Positions 21,429 to 31,267 of a stretch of 64,000 nucleotides of DNA are shown here, one piece after another; position 1 is the first letter of the stretch, and every line of letters starts with the position of its first letter. Below the pieces are notes generated by a model that saw only the letters and a program-made list of their open reading frames with translations, was not told where the DNA came from and ran no database searches. Both the position numbers and the translations under genes were made by a program. The stretch comes from Lactuca virosa (Eukaryota > Streptophyta > Magnoliopsida > Asterales > Asteraceae): assembly GCA_928212115.1 (NCBI GenBank), contig CAKMRJ010005523.1, forward strand, positions 242,202,110-242,266,109, given 5' to 3'.

Positions 21429-21897
21429 ATGAAGAGAACACTAGTTGCGATCTTTTTGCTTTTTGTAGCAGGTGAGCAATTCTTTCTGTATGTACATAAG
21501 TCACTTTCACTATGGTCTCGAGTTTTTTTAATGATTAAAATAAGAGGATTAGGTGAGATTAGAAGGGGAAAATATGTTACCAATTTTTTTTATGGAATGA
21601 AAGGAAAGGATTACTAACCCCCCCCCCCCTCTCACCCACTCAAAATTATCCATCTAATTTTTCGCTGATTATGAGGGAAACCAAAAAACTTATTCTTTTC
21701 ATTTCCTTCAAACTCGAGAACACGATTGGTATTTTTTTTTTTGCCTTCCATTCTCTTTTTAACTTCCATTTTTTGTAATTTTAAAATTCAAGAAGATGAT
21801 GCTTATGTATGCTATGAAACAACACTTGTATTGGAATTAGCATGCAAGCAATTTAATGACAAATCCAGGGTATTTTGCACACTCTCATATGGGGTTC

Positions 21898-21967
<70 letters not shown>

Positions 21968-21977
21968 ATATATATAT

Positions 21978-22024
<47 letters not shown>

Positions 22025-22285
22025 TTAACATCTACGTTTTTTTTAATATATGTGATAGGTTTGAAGGACGTGACTTCGTATTCAGAAGAATGGGTTCCCC
22101 CAGAATGTAACTGTTCTATAGATTGTTTTCATCGTTGTAGAATGTTTGGGTCTCATGTTTGTAAAAATCATCAATGTCTTTGTCTAAGTAATGGTGAACA
22201 AAAGGTCCCACACCACATGTGCAAATCGATAAAAATGTATAGGAATAATGTCAAAATGCAATATCAATTGAAAAACAAAATGTAA
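21429..22285 (+). CDS. Defensin-like cysteine-rich secreted peptide, two exons
   Basis: Exon 1 is 21429-21471, the intron (GTGAGC...GATAG) 21472-22058, exon 2 22059-22285 with TAA. The join is in frame (phase 1) and gives 89 residues. Residues 1-15 are a hydrophobic signal-peptide core (VAIFLLFVAG). The mature part has eight cysteines at 31, 33, 37, 41, 49, 54, 56 and 69 (spacing 1-3-3-7-4-1-12), with the CX3C and CXC pairs of the cysteine-stabilised alpha-beta fold, and a basic tail. One intron directly after the signal peptide is the usual plant DEFL structure. Such peptides are exported and act in defence or in pollen-pistil signalling; which applies here is unknown. The intron holds a long (AT)n run. 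The exon 2-like sequence at 42203 belongs to the assembly duplicate. Confidence 0.78.
21901..22022. repeat. (AT)n microsatellite in the defensin-like intron
   Basis: About 120 bases of nearly pure AT ending 37 bases before the splice acceptor. Its length is unreliable in any assembly. Apparent ORFs reading into exon 2 through it are artefacts. Confidence 0.95.
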
Positions 22286-22608
22286 TGATTAATATGAACT
22301 CTTTGAATTCTGCAACTTGAATCTTTTTTATCCGGGACATATATATGTATAAACAAACTAATGTTATATATTTATATATATATATATATATTTATTATAA
22401 TATATTATATATATATATGGCATATGACTATTCTGTTTTGTGACCTCTATACAATGTAGTGATTATAATTTTGGTGCTCCCCAACAAAGACACTATCAGA
22501 TCGACCCAACGAACATTAATTCTATATATTGTATAGTAGTACTAGTAATATATTTTATAGTCTAGAATTAGTACACTTTCAATTCTGTCGATTTTAAAAC
22601 ATTGTGCA
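22286..22608. other. Spacer between the defensin-like gene and Athila copy B
   Basis: AT-rich with another AT microsatellite (22363-22419). No gene is seen. Integrase similarity starts at about 22609. Confidence 0.7.
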
Positions 22609-23767
22609 GATCACATAATAAGAAGATGTGTTGAAGAACATGAGGTACAATCCATCCTCTACTTTTGTCATAGTTATGCTTGTTGAGGGCATTTCGGTCC
22701 TCAAAGAACTTCCAGAAAAATTTTAGATTGTGGATTTTATTGGCCTCGACTCTTTCATGACTCTTACACTTTTTGCAAAAATTGTGAGAGATGTGAAAGA
22801 AATGACTGTTCTTTGAGTTTCTGAAACCAAATGCCTTTGACCCCCATCTTGGTTTGTGAAATATTTGATATATGGGGTATTGATTTTATGGGTCCTTTTG
22901 CTTCATCCTTTGGGAACTTATACATCCTTGTAGTGTTGATTATGTTTCCAAATGGGTAGAAGCGAAGGTAACAAGAACTGATGATGCGAAAGTTGTTGTG
23001 GATTTTGTCAAGGCTAACATCTTATGCAGGTTTAGAACTCCAAAAGCCTTGATCAGTGACAGAGGCACACATTTATGCAACAAAGATCTCGGATCAGTTC
23101 TCAAGAAGTATGGAGTCCAACATCGGGTTTCTATAACTTATCACGCACAAATAAATGGATAAGATGAAGTGTCAAATAGATAAATCAAGTCCATCCTTGA
23201 GAAGATAGTGAATATAAACCGCAAAGATTGGAGCTTGAGACTAGAAGCTGCTCTGTGGGCAAACCGGACTGTATACAAAACTCCAATCGGGATGTCGCCT
23301 TATAGACTTGTGTTTGGAAAAAGCTACCATCTTCCTTTTGAACTAGAGCACAAAGCTTTGGGCTGTCAAAAAGCTAAACATGGGGATTGATGAAGCTAGT
23401 CTTCACCGAAAGTTAGAGATCTAAGAGGGAGGATATCAGAAATGAAGCATTTGATAGCTAACACATCTACAAAGACAAGACCAAAGCACTCCATGATAAG
23501 TAGCTCTCCCGTAAGACCTTTGAGATTGGTCAAAAGGTATTACTCTATGACTCTCGTCTTAAATGGTTTTCCGGTAAGTTACGGTCCCGATGGGTGGGAC
23601 CGTTCATTGTTACTAATGTATTTGATCATGGTGCAGTCGAGATTAAAAGTAACAAAACGGGAAAAGTGTTCAAAGTTAATGGTCACATGTTAAAGGTCTT
23701 TTATGAAGGTTTCCAAAAAAATGACATGGAGGTCGATAGCTTGGATCGCCCAGACTACATCGAGTGA
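22609..23767 (+). pseudogene. Athila-like integrase (copy B)
   Basis: Ty3/gypsy integrase, Athila type. It starts in the zinc-finger region (RRCVEEHEVQSIL, then CHSY and FCKNCERC), continues with the catalytic core (GIDFMGPF with the first Asp, LISDRGTH with the second) and ends with the C-terminal fold (WVGPFIVTNVFDHGAVEI) at TGA 23765-23767. The block that should read NGQAEVSNREIK has stops in place of Q (TAA, 23160-23162) and of the E after R. Several one-base deletions relative to 42774-43934 look like sequence errors. RT, RNase H and protease are absent upstream, where the defensin-like locus lies instead. Confidence 0.9.
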
Positions 23768-25142
23768 CCTCTAAAGGCCAAAGTCGATCCAAAGATCTGA
23801 AACAAGGGCGGCTAACCGAGAGGCAACTCGGGAGTAGTATTTCTTTCCATCATCTTTTATTTACCTTATTTGTTGTGTTTCAATGTTTTTGAGTCTTTTT
23901 GAGAGTCCATGGCATACAAAACATTTTCATATCTAAAAGATTGAGAGGGAGTCATGTTAAAAAAAATTAAAAAAAATAAAAATTAAAAAAAAATCATGAG
24001 ATAACAGAAGTAAAACACACAGGCAACACACAAAACGCACGGGCTAAGGCATAAAACACACGGCCTAATTTTAGACCGTTTTTGGATTTCGAGGTTTCCA
24101 AAAGAAAAAAAAAGTTGAATGGTCAAACTTTCAAAACGCATGGGCCAACTCCAAAATGCATGGCTTAGGCTAGACCGTGCGTTGACATCGCAAATTCCAA
24201 AATAAAAAAAAAATGTGCACGGGCAAACTTGAAAAAAGCACGGGTTAAGAAAAAAACGCACGGCTTATTTTATGACTATGTGTCCGATTCACATGTTTCC
24301 CAATCAAAAAAACCCTTCACACGGCCTTAAACCGAAAACGCATGTTTTATATTTTTTGACCATGCGAAGTTGACGCAGATCCATGGATTTCGAAAAAAAG
24401 CACACGGTCAACACTTGAAAAACGCATGGGCTCACTCAAGTCGTGTGTTTGAGTTGCGACTCATTCTCAACGCACGCCCTTCTTTTTCTCATCGAGGTCA
24501 TGCGTTTTTGTGTGAATTCGAATTATAACTCTCTCAATTCTCACTATTCACAACCTTGCCAAACCCTTTTCGAATTTGCATTCTGCCCTCTAAACCCATC
24601 TTTGTCTGAAACCCTCCAAACCCTAGCCAAGGTTTCGATTTTCTTCAATTAATATGATATTCAAGCACCAAGGTATGTTGTTTTAGGTCCCTAACTTCAT
24701 CTCCTTCATCATCTAGGTCGATTTCTTCCATTTTTTGGTAAAAATGGATTTCCCTTCCAACCCTAATTTTTGATTTGTGAATTTTCATTTGATTTTTGTA
24801 TTAGGGTTCAAGATTGTTGCAAAGAGTTTGAAGATAAAGCTTGGGGAGGTATTTTGGAAAGAAGATTGGAAGATTTCGTCTCCAATTGTACATTTCACCA
24901 TTGATGAGTTCAAGCTTTTCTTGAGGTTGAAGATGAAGTGAAAAATTCAAGCAAACATCTCAAATTCAAGCATTTGAATGGTACATTCCTTCCATGTCTC
25001 AAATTTTGCATTAATATAAGTTTGTTTGGCTAGAATTGTTGTGAATCCGTTATTATGCTTCATATAGTTGTTTATTCGTGCTTGTCTAGTTGTGCTTTAG
25101 CCTTTGGTCACCATTTGTATGTCATATATTTTGTTTGTCGTC
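23768..25142 (+). other. Athila-like integrase-gag spacer (copy B)
   Basis: The same arrangement as 507-1854: post-integrase conserved block, a poly(A)-rich patch (23965-23995), a field of GCACGG-type motifs, and a CT-rich leader before gag. No gene. The motif field reads like a GC-rich regulatory or structured region in otherwise AT-rich DNA. Confidence 0.6.
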
Positions 25143-25744
25143 ATGCCAAAACGCAAGAGTCCAAAGCCAAAGGAACAATTGGAATCCAAATATGGTGTCA
25201 CCACCAGTATTGTAAAACTCGCCGAGTTGGCTGATTACTCCTCCGAGTACTCGCTACTCGGCCCTTTGCCTAGGCGAGTTATAGAATCCCGAGTAATCCC
25301 CGATCGGCCACTTACTTACTGAACTGAACAATTTTGTAAAACTTTGTCAACTCGATGATTAATATGTATAATATACTTAATGATTTATTATTTAACACAC
25401 ACATGTGATTATTACTACACATATATCTTAAATTTTCAGTAGTTATTTACAAGTGAGACCACTATGTGTTTTCAGTTTTTGTGTATCACGTGTATCTAAT
25501 TTTGGTATATATTTCAATCAACTTATGATTTTGACATATATAATGTCCCTAAAAATATTTTTACATGAATTACCGAATCTGAGTACTCCCCGAGTACTCG
25601 TGAGTACTCCCGAGTACTCGCTACTCGGTAGTCGGCCAGGTAACGAGTAACGAGTTCTACAACCTTCGTCACCACCATTGTGCATAATTGTCTTAAGCAC
25701 CGTAACCGCTACCATCACCTAAAAGGATCGTGAATACTCTCAGT
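25143..25744 (+). pseudogene. Athila-like gag/ORF1, N-terminal part (copy B), broken
   Basis: Starts with the same N-terminus as copy A (ATG 25143). The frame is cut after GVTT by the Mutator-like insertion (25206-25667), resumes as CLKHRNRYHHLK (25677 on) with frame damage, and is cut again at 25744 by an LTR element. The protein then continues at 29168. Confidence 0.85.
25206..25667. mobile_element. Non-autonomous Mutator-like element, 462 bp
   Basis: Inserted in Athila gag with a perfect 9-bp target duplication, GTCACCACC (25197-25205 and 25668-25676), the size typical of Mutator-like elements. Copy A has the single, uninterrupted site (CACCACCG near 1910). The inverted ends are imperfect: AGTATTGTAAAACTCG at the left, GAAGGTTGTAGAACTCG from the right. 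Both sides carry repeated GAGTACTCG-type palindromes. There is no coding capacity. Confidence 0.85.
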
Positions 25745-26082
25745 TGTTGGGTACAAAGTTATCCATGTATGACTTTGTAAATGGTTTGACTTTTGTAGAC
25801 CCACTTGCATATGGTAAATTAACCTTGTGACATGAGAGAAGAGAGAGAGAGAGAGAGACATGTAAACACCTCTATATAAGGTGGGTTCATACCACTTATA
25901 GAGGTGTGCTTGAATAATGTAGTTCATAGTGATTAGTGAGTGAGGTATTTACGGAGTTCTAGATCTAGTACCTTTTTGTACTCATTTACTATGATCGAAT
26001 ACACATTTTAGCACCCCAAATCTCCATGTTCTTTGTGCGTCTTTAATTCTGTATGTCAAATCAATGCTCATAATTCACATCA
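25745..26082 (+). repeat. 5' LTR of the gag/pol-less element
   Basis: 338 bp, TGTTGGGTACAAAGTT ... AATTCACATCA, with a GA microsatellite and a TATA-like CTATATAAGG near 25872. The primer site follows after two bases. Confidence 0.9.
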
Positions 26083-26084
26083 AT

Positions 26085-26096
26085 TGGTATCAGAGC
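26085..26096 (+). other. Primer binding site, initiator tRNA-Met
   Basis: TGGTATCAGAGC, an exact match to the usual complement of the initiator tRNA-Met 3' end, two bases after the LTR. Confidence 0.9.
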
Positions 26097-28790
26097 GGGT
26101 CTTCGAAGATCAACATGATTTTTTGAAGAAACGATTCTCGGTTTGGCTAAATTCATCACAATTGGAGCATTTATCATGAGTCTCTCTATGATCTCTCTAA
26201 ATCTCGTTGATTCGTGCGTTGCGTTCTTGATTTTTGATCACTTTGATTCATTGGATCAATTTTTTTTTCTTTGAAAAACCCATTTGTTATGATCTAATAT
26301 ATTTTTCGTTGATCAAAGCCCGATCCAATCACATATTCATTTGTTCGATTTAATTCTCAAATTGCAATTGTTCGTTAGTTTTAATCCCAAATTCATAGTG
26401 ATTCAATTACTTTTGATTTAGCACAAAGTTTTGATCCGATCACTATTGTTATTCGAATGTTTGAGCCCAAATCAAGAATTTGTCATGAAGACCTTTTGAG
26501 CCCAAATTGTGATATTACTGTTCATTTATCAGTTGAATTGAGCCCAATCCAATTTATTTGATTCAATTAATATTCATTCGATACATCTGGAAGCAGATAT
26601 CAGTCAACCATCTATAAATCATTGACTTTTCAATCCAATTCTTGAATTATTCTTGACGGAAGTTACCGTATTTCAATATTGCCTTGCTATTGTGTCTAAT
26701 TACTTCAAAACATGTTGAATCGATCTTTGTTTCTATCGATTCCACTTCAAAACTTGATCTCATGATTTGTAATACTTCATTTGATCGTTTTATTTTGAGA
26801 AGAATGTTCATCTGATTTTGCGACTTTGAATATCAAATATGATTTCGAATAAACAATTCGGTTAATCCAATCGATTGGAATAGAATCGAATTGATTGGTG
26901 TCTTTGATTAATGTCTGATGCTTAGAGTCGAAATTAGATGTTATGATTTGGAGTCGATTTATATTTGTTCGCATCTACTGGGAAGGGAGAATTGGATTCG
27001 ATCGTGGGCTTGATGGTAATCTCGATTGCCAAAATCTGTTAGCTTGGAGTCAACTTGTATGATGTTGATTTGGAGATGTAATCGAATGTGGTGGTCAGAG
27101 GAATTGAAATCGACTGGTGATGTTCATGTTGATTTGCGTACTGGGAACAAATTTTGGGAACAGGATGATCTGGGAACGATGATTTCGAAGGTTTGGATTG
27201 CTTGTTATTTCGAAGGTTTGGATTGACTGGGAAGAGTCGTTGTTTGGAGTCGATTGCTGGATTCGTTTGATATAGTCAGTAAATTGTATTTGGGAATGGT
27301 CGACTTTTATGGATCGATTGTTGATTTGGAATCAAAGGTCGATAGTTGGGTCTAAGAAGAATTGATTTTGGTATTCGATAATTTTTTGCAAAAAAGCGAA
27401 GCGATGGTTTATAGTTGATTCGTTAGATGTCGACTGAGGCTTTGATTTCAATGTTTCGAAGAATTGTTAGGGTTAGGAATCGGAAGTCATGGGTCTTAAT
27501 GTTTTGATGTCGACGATTGGGAACATACTGGCCAAGATATGTCGACAATCGAAAGAAATTGATTGATTTCGAAATTGGAACTATGATTTCGATGGAAGGA
27601 TTACTTGGGTTACTAATCTTCGAAAGCTGTGATATGGTTCGAAGGTTTTGATAAATGGGTTAAAATGTTTCGAAAGTTTGATAACAAATTGGAAAGGGTT
27701 CTAATGTTGGTAAGATTTTTGTTTGATCGCGAAGGTGAAATATTTTGAGTCAAATGTCGACCGGAACTAACGAAGAAGAAGATAATGGAATGTTTCGAAT
27801 TTGGTCCTTTAAGTTTCGATAGTTTGACAGTTTGTAACCACCTTCGAAATGAGGATTAATATTGGACATTTTGGAAGAAAATGGAATGTTTTGAAATTGG
27901 CCCTTAAAGTTTCGACAACTTGACAGTTTGTAACCACTTCGAAATAAGGACTAATTTTCGACACTTTGAGGAATTGTGCAAAAGTTTCGAAGTTGGTCCC
28001 TACAGTTTCGAAGATTTGGCAGAACTTACCCAACTTCGACATTGGACTGAAAATTCTGAAAAATGGGATAATTTCCGAAAAAGGCCCTGCAGTTAATGCG
28101 AATTGACGCTTTCTACCCAGTTTCGCAAAAGGGAGAGAGTTTCGCATTTTTGGTTGTTTTGGGTGCACCGGGTCACTGCAGAATTTTGAAATTGACATTT
28201 CTACCCAATTTTGAGAAATTTTGTCTAAGGTGGTCCGTGAACGAAGCTAAAAATTGAAGATTTTTTCGATTTTCCGGATTGAAGCAAAATGTTTATGCCA
28301 TGTGTTAAGGGGGAGTTTTGAATAGAAAATTTCCGAATTGAGCACTTTCTCATTCCCTTTTTGGTTTTATAATCAATTTCGATTATAAAAAGGGGAGAAA
28401 TTTATATGGAAATTCGAAAGTTGAATTTTTCATATTACGCGGACTTGAAGACCGAAGTGACCTCGAGTCTTTGAAGTTTATGAAATGATTCGATTGGAAA
28501 ATCGGAAGTGATTTCGGTTCATGATGGGTTTGGACTTACTGAAGATTTTTGGGATGTGCTTTTTATGCTCAACTTTAGGGTGATTATTTGGAGATTGAGA
28601 AACTCCTAATTATTCGTTGATGCTCTGTTCGTATGGTCTCATATTCTAGAACCCCAATTGAGAATCATGGCAGAATTGAAGATTTGATGTTCATCTCTAC
28701 ATGTGTCACATTTGGCTCGATTCGCGTAGTTGCTTGATTGATTTGGAAGATTTGAAGTGAGTCATCCATTCCTAACTTTGAGGGGAGGAA
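26097..28790 (+). other. Noncoding interior of the LARD-like element
   Basis: 2.7 kb with no supported gene. It is rich in TTCGAA- and GTCGA-type words. 27790-28030 contains a degenerate tandem repeat of about 98 bp with GACAGTTTGTAACCAC as core. The longest minus-strand frame (27809-28198) only reads through this repeat. Confidence 0.7.
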
Positions 28791-28883
28791 TGTTGGGTAC
28801 AAAGTTATCCATGTATGACTTTGTAAATGGTTTGACTATTGTAGACCCACTTACATGTGGTAAATTAGCCTTGTGACATGATA

Positions 28884-28925
<42 letters not shown>

Positions 28926-29167
28926 ATATATAGAGAGAGAGAGAATGTAAACACATTTATATAAGGTGGGTTCATACCACTATAGAGGTGTGCTTGAGAG
29001 ATGTAGTTCATAGTGATTAGTGAGTGAGGTATTTATGGAGTTCTAGATCTAGTACCTTTTTTGTACTCATTTACTATGATTGAATACACCCTTTAGCACC
29101 CAAATCACCATGTTCTTTGTCTGTTCTTTAATTCTGCATGCCAAATCAATGCTCATAATTCACATCA
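28791..29167 (+). repeat. 3' LTR of the gag/pol-less element
   Basis: 377 bp, longer than the 5' LTR because of an (AT)n run at 28881-28931 followed by (GA)n. Apart from this it matches the 5' LTR closely. TSD base block TCAGC follows at 29168-29172. Confidence 0.9.
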
Positions 29168-29518
29168 TCAGCAACCGTTTGTATACATTCCTACTCTCCA
29201 AGAACTAGAAGTTTATGATGGCATCCTTAGGTTGTTTAGCAATATCGTTTGGGAGAGTCTCCATACTTTGGCACCAATGGAATCATATAAAAACACGACT
29301 CTTGAATTCTTACAATCTTTGGAATTCAATGACAATGCCAAAAGTCTCTCATTTCGTCTCATGTAATTGCAATTTATTCTGAGTCAAAACAATCTTAGTG
29401 GATTTGTTGGGATTTCTAAAAACAATACTTATGGTCCCAAATTAGGATACACGCAAGAGAAAAATTCCCTTTTCAAAAACCAAATCCAAAGCCTTTTGGA
29501 AGAAAATCACGGGACTTA
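29168..29518 (+). pseudogene. Athila-like gag/ORF1, middle part (copy B)
   Basis: Continues the protein after the LARD-like element (IPTLQELEVYDGILRLF ...), then the segment with the stop shared with copy A, up to the TTA target site (29516-29518) of the Harbinger-like element. It is colinear with 1990-2133 plus 18236-18431 of copy A and lacks the solo LTR insertion there, so the solo LTR in A is younger than the A/B split. Confidence 0.85.
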
Positions 29519-30479
29519 GGTGTTGTTTGTTTTTTCTGAAGCAAAATGTTTGCAGTCTGCGAAACACATATGTAGACCTCTGTAGTAAAAGAGGCGAACT
29601 AAATGTCTGCAGTCTGAAAGAAGAAGACTATTTGTTTTTAAAATCTGCAGGATGTTAGAATAAACTAAAATCTAATTAAACTGATTTTTTTAAAAAAAAA
29701 AACTTAAAATAGTTTTTCAATAATTTATGACTTTACTGGAGATAATAAAAATGTAGATCAACTTTTATGTATTATTGTATAAAAATGACAATAAAATGGT
29801 ACGTATTAACGTATATATTTAATAAAAACCAACAAATTTTGGTCGAAAAGTTAAACCTAAACATTGTAATTCGGGATAAAAATAATTTATCACATAAAAT
29901 GGATGGAAATAAACTTTGATTTTAAATGAAAATTTTCAAAATTTTCATTTTACTTTTTCAATTAAATCATTTAAAAACTGAACATAAATAGTTTCCCAAG
30001 AAATAAATGATACTACATTAAACAATATTTTCTAAATTTTGGTACAAAAATATAAGACAATATTATGATTTTTTTCATATCTATATAACAGCTCCAATGA
30101 GCATTATTGTAATTAAATCTTTACATATAAATTGTCACAAAGGTCATAATTCTGTTGTCAAACTTTTTATCTTAAGTATTGTAACTTTTTTATTAAAAAT
30201 GTTTATCATATATAAAGTTGGAATAAATCTAAGTTTAAAAAAACAAACAAAAAAAAGAAAGAAAGAAAACAAAGATATATGTGTTTTTAGGCTCGAAGAT
30301 GTCTGAGGAGTTTTGAATACATTGGTCCACATCTACACCAAGAAGAGGACGCGCAAACCTTTTTAGGTCTGCAGTCTTCAAAAAAACAAACAATCTGCAA
30401 AGCCTAATGTCTGCGTGTTGTCTGCACGGCGCAAACAGAAGTGGAGAAGAAAATTTGCAAACAAAAAACAAACAGCACA
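29519..30479. mobile_element. Non-autonomous PIF/Harbinger-like element (copy B)
   Basis: Same element at the same site as 18432-19398, with TTA on both sides (29516-29518, 30480-30482). The left end is intact (GGTGTTGTTTGTTTTTTCTG). The right end has drifted (CAAACAGCACA instead of CAAACTGCACC). No transposase. Confidence 0.78.
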
Positions 30480-31267
30480 TTAATGTGTATGAGGCTCGAT
30501 CCGCCAAAGCATCTCAAATAATTCATCCGATCTTAAGGGGGCTCTCCGACTTATTGCTAATATTGCCTTCCCCCAAGAAGACGTTAGCAGAGCCGGTAAG
30601 ATGGAGATAGAAATTCTTTGGTGCATGGTCACCAGCTTGAAGAGACCACATTTTGGCACCTTTCTTGCTTCCAAACTTCTCAAGGTCTCCACTAGCTATT
30701 CCGAACCTATTTACTGTGGCGGAATTATCAATTATTTCGCCACCCGCCTTACTTGTGTCGAGCTTTTTGAGAGCAAGCGCCCAAATCTCGAGAAACTCAC
30801 ACAAGGCTCCAATACCATCACATTCAATGTCCTTTTAGCTTCATTTTTCTTCTACAGAGAAAGTGACGGTAGTAGTTTTACATGGTTGGTGCAAGGTGAA
30901 CCCCCATTTTTGAGTTCCTGCTGGGAACTTCAGCTCCCTCCAGCTCCAGCAGGACATCACTTAGACTTGATGGTGTCTACCAAAGAATATTTCTGCAGAT
31001 TCCGTTCTATATGCCCCGAGCGCATCCCGAGAGCTCTTGAGCGGCTTCTCGTCGACCATGAAGAAGACACTCGTGCTAATCTCCGTATTCCCCCCGTTTA
31101 CTCCATTCCTCCCCCTGCAGGGGGGTTCCAATTTTGTTGCCCCGGTAGAGAACGCACGTTACTTCTACACCCGACGGGCGACTCAATACCATGACACATG
31201 CATGAGGCGTTTTATCATCTTGATCAAACTGTTGCCGACATTCGTTCTAGTTTGTCTGCAACCAACA
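30480..31267 (+). pseudogene. Athila-like gag/ORF1, C-terminal part (copy B)
   Basis: Best preserved ORF1 core in this copy (about 200 codons). ILWCMVTSLKRPHFGTFLAS is followed by a conserved region with CGGIINYFATRL and SNTITFNVLLASFFF. In this copy a missing base near 30538 and others split the frame; the version at 50660-51445 is cleaner. The reading frame is then truncated at 31268 by a gypsy LTR. ORF1 of Athila is gag-like and has no enzymatic role. Confidence 0.8.

Larger units (their letters stand above)
25745..29167 (+). mobile_element. Non-autonomous LTR retrotransposon without gag or pol (3.4 kb)
   Basis: Two LTRs (25745-26082 and 28791-29167) enclose a 2.7-kb interior. A primer site TGGTATCAGAGC (26085-26096) matches initiator tRNA-Met, and a purine tract (GAGGGGAGGAA) precedes the 3' LTR. 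The target site is TCAGT on the left and TCAGC on the right, a 5-bp duplication with one change, inside Athila gag. No protein domain is found on either strand. The LTR start TGTTGGG and the primer site suggest mobilisation by copia machinery. The class would be LARD-like or smaller. Two purine tracts (near 28310 and 28390) and a hairpin (TTTATAATC...GATTATAAA) lie in the last 500 bases of the interior. Confidence 0.85.

Noticed and set aside
21875..22285. A 136-codon ORF running through the AT repeat into exon 2
   Set aside because: Its N-terminus is only Y/I repeat translation of the microsatellite. The spliced model with a signal peptide and consensus splice sites explains the cysteine-rich part better.
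27809..28198. Minus-strand ORF of 129 codons (149 in the second copy)
   Set aside because: It is the reading of a degenerate repeat of about 98 bp inside a noncoding LTR element; no motif, and it differs in length between copies.
30601..31194. A 197-codon ORF as a host gene
   Set aside because: It is the Athila ORF1 core read on through a missing base; homologous parts occur at 19402 and 50660.
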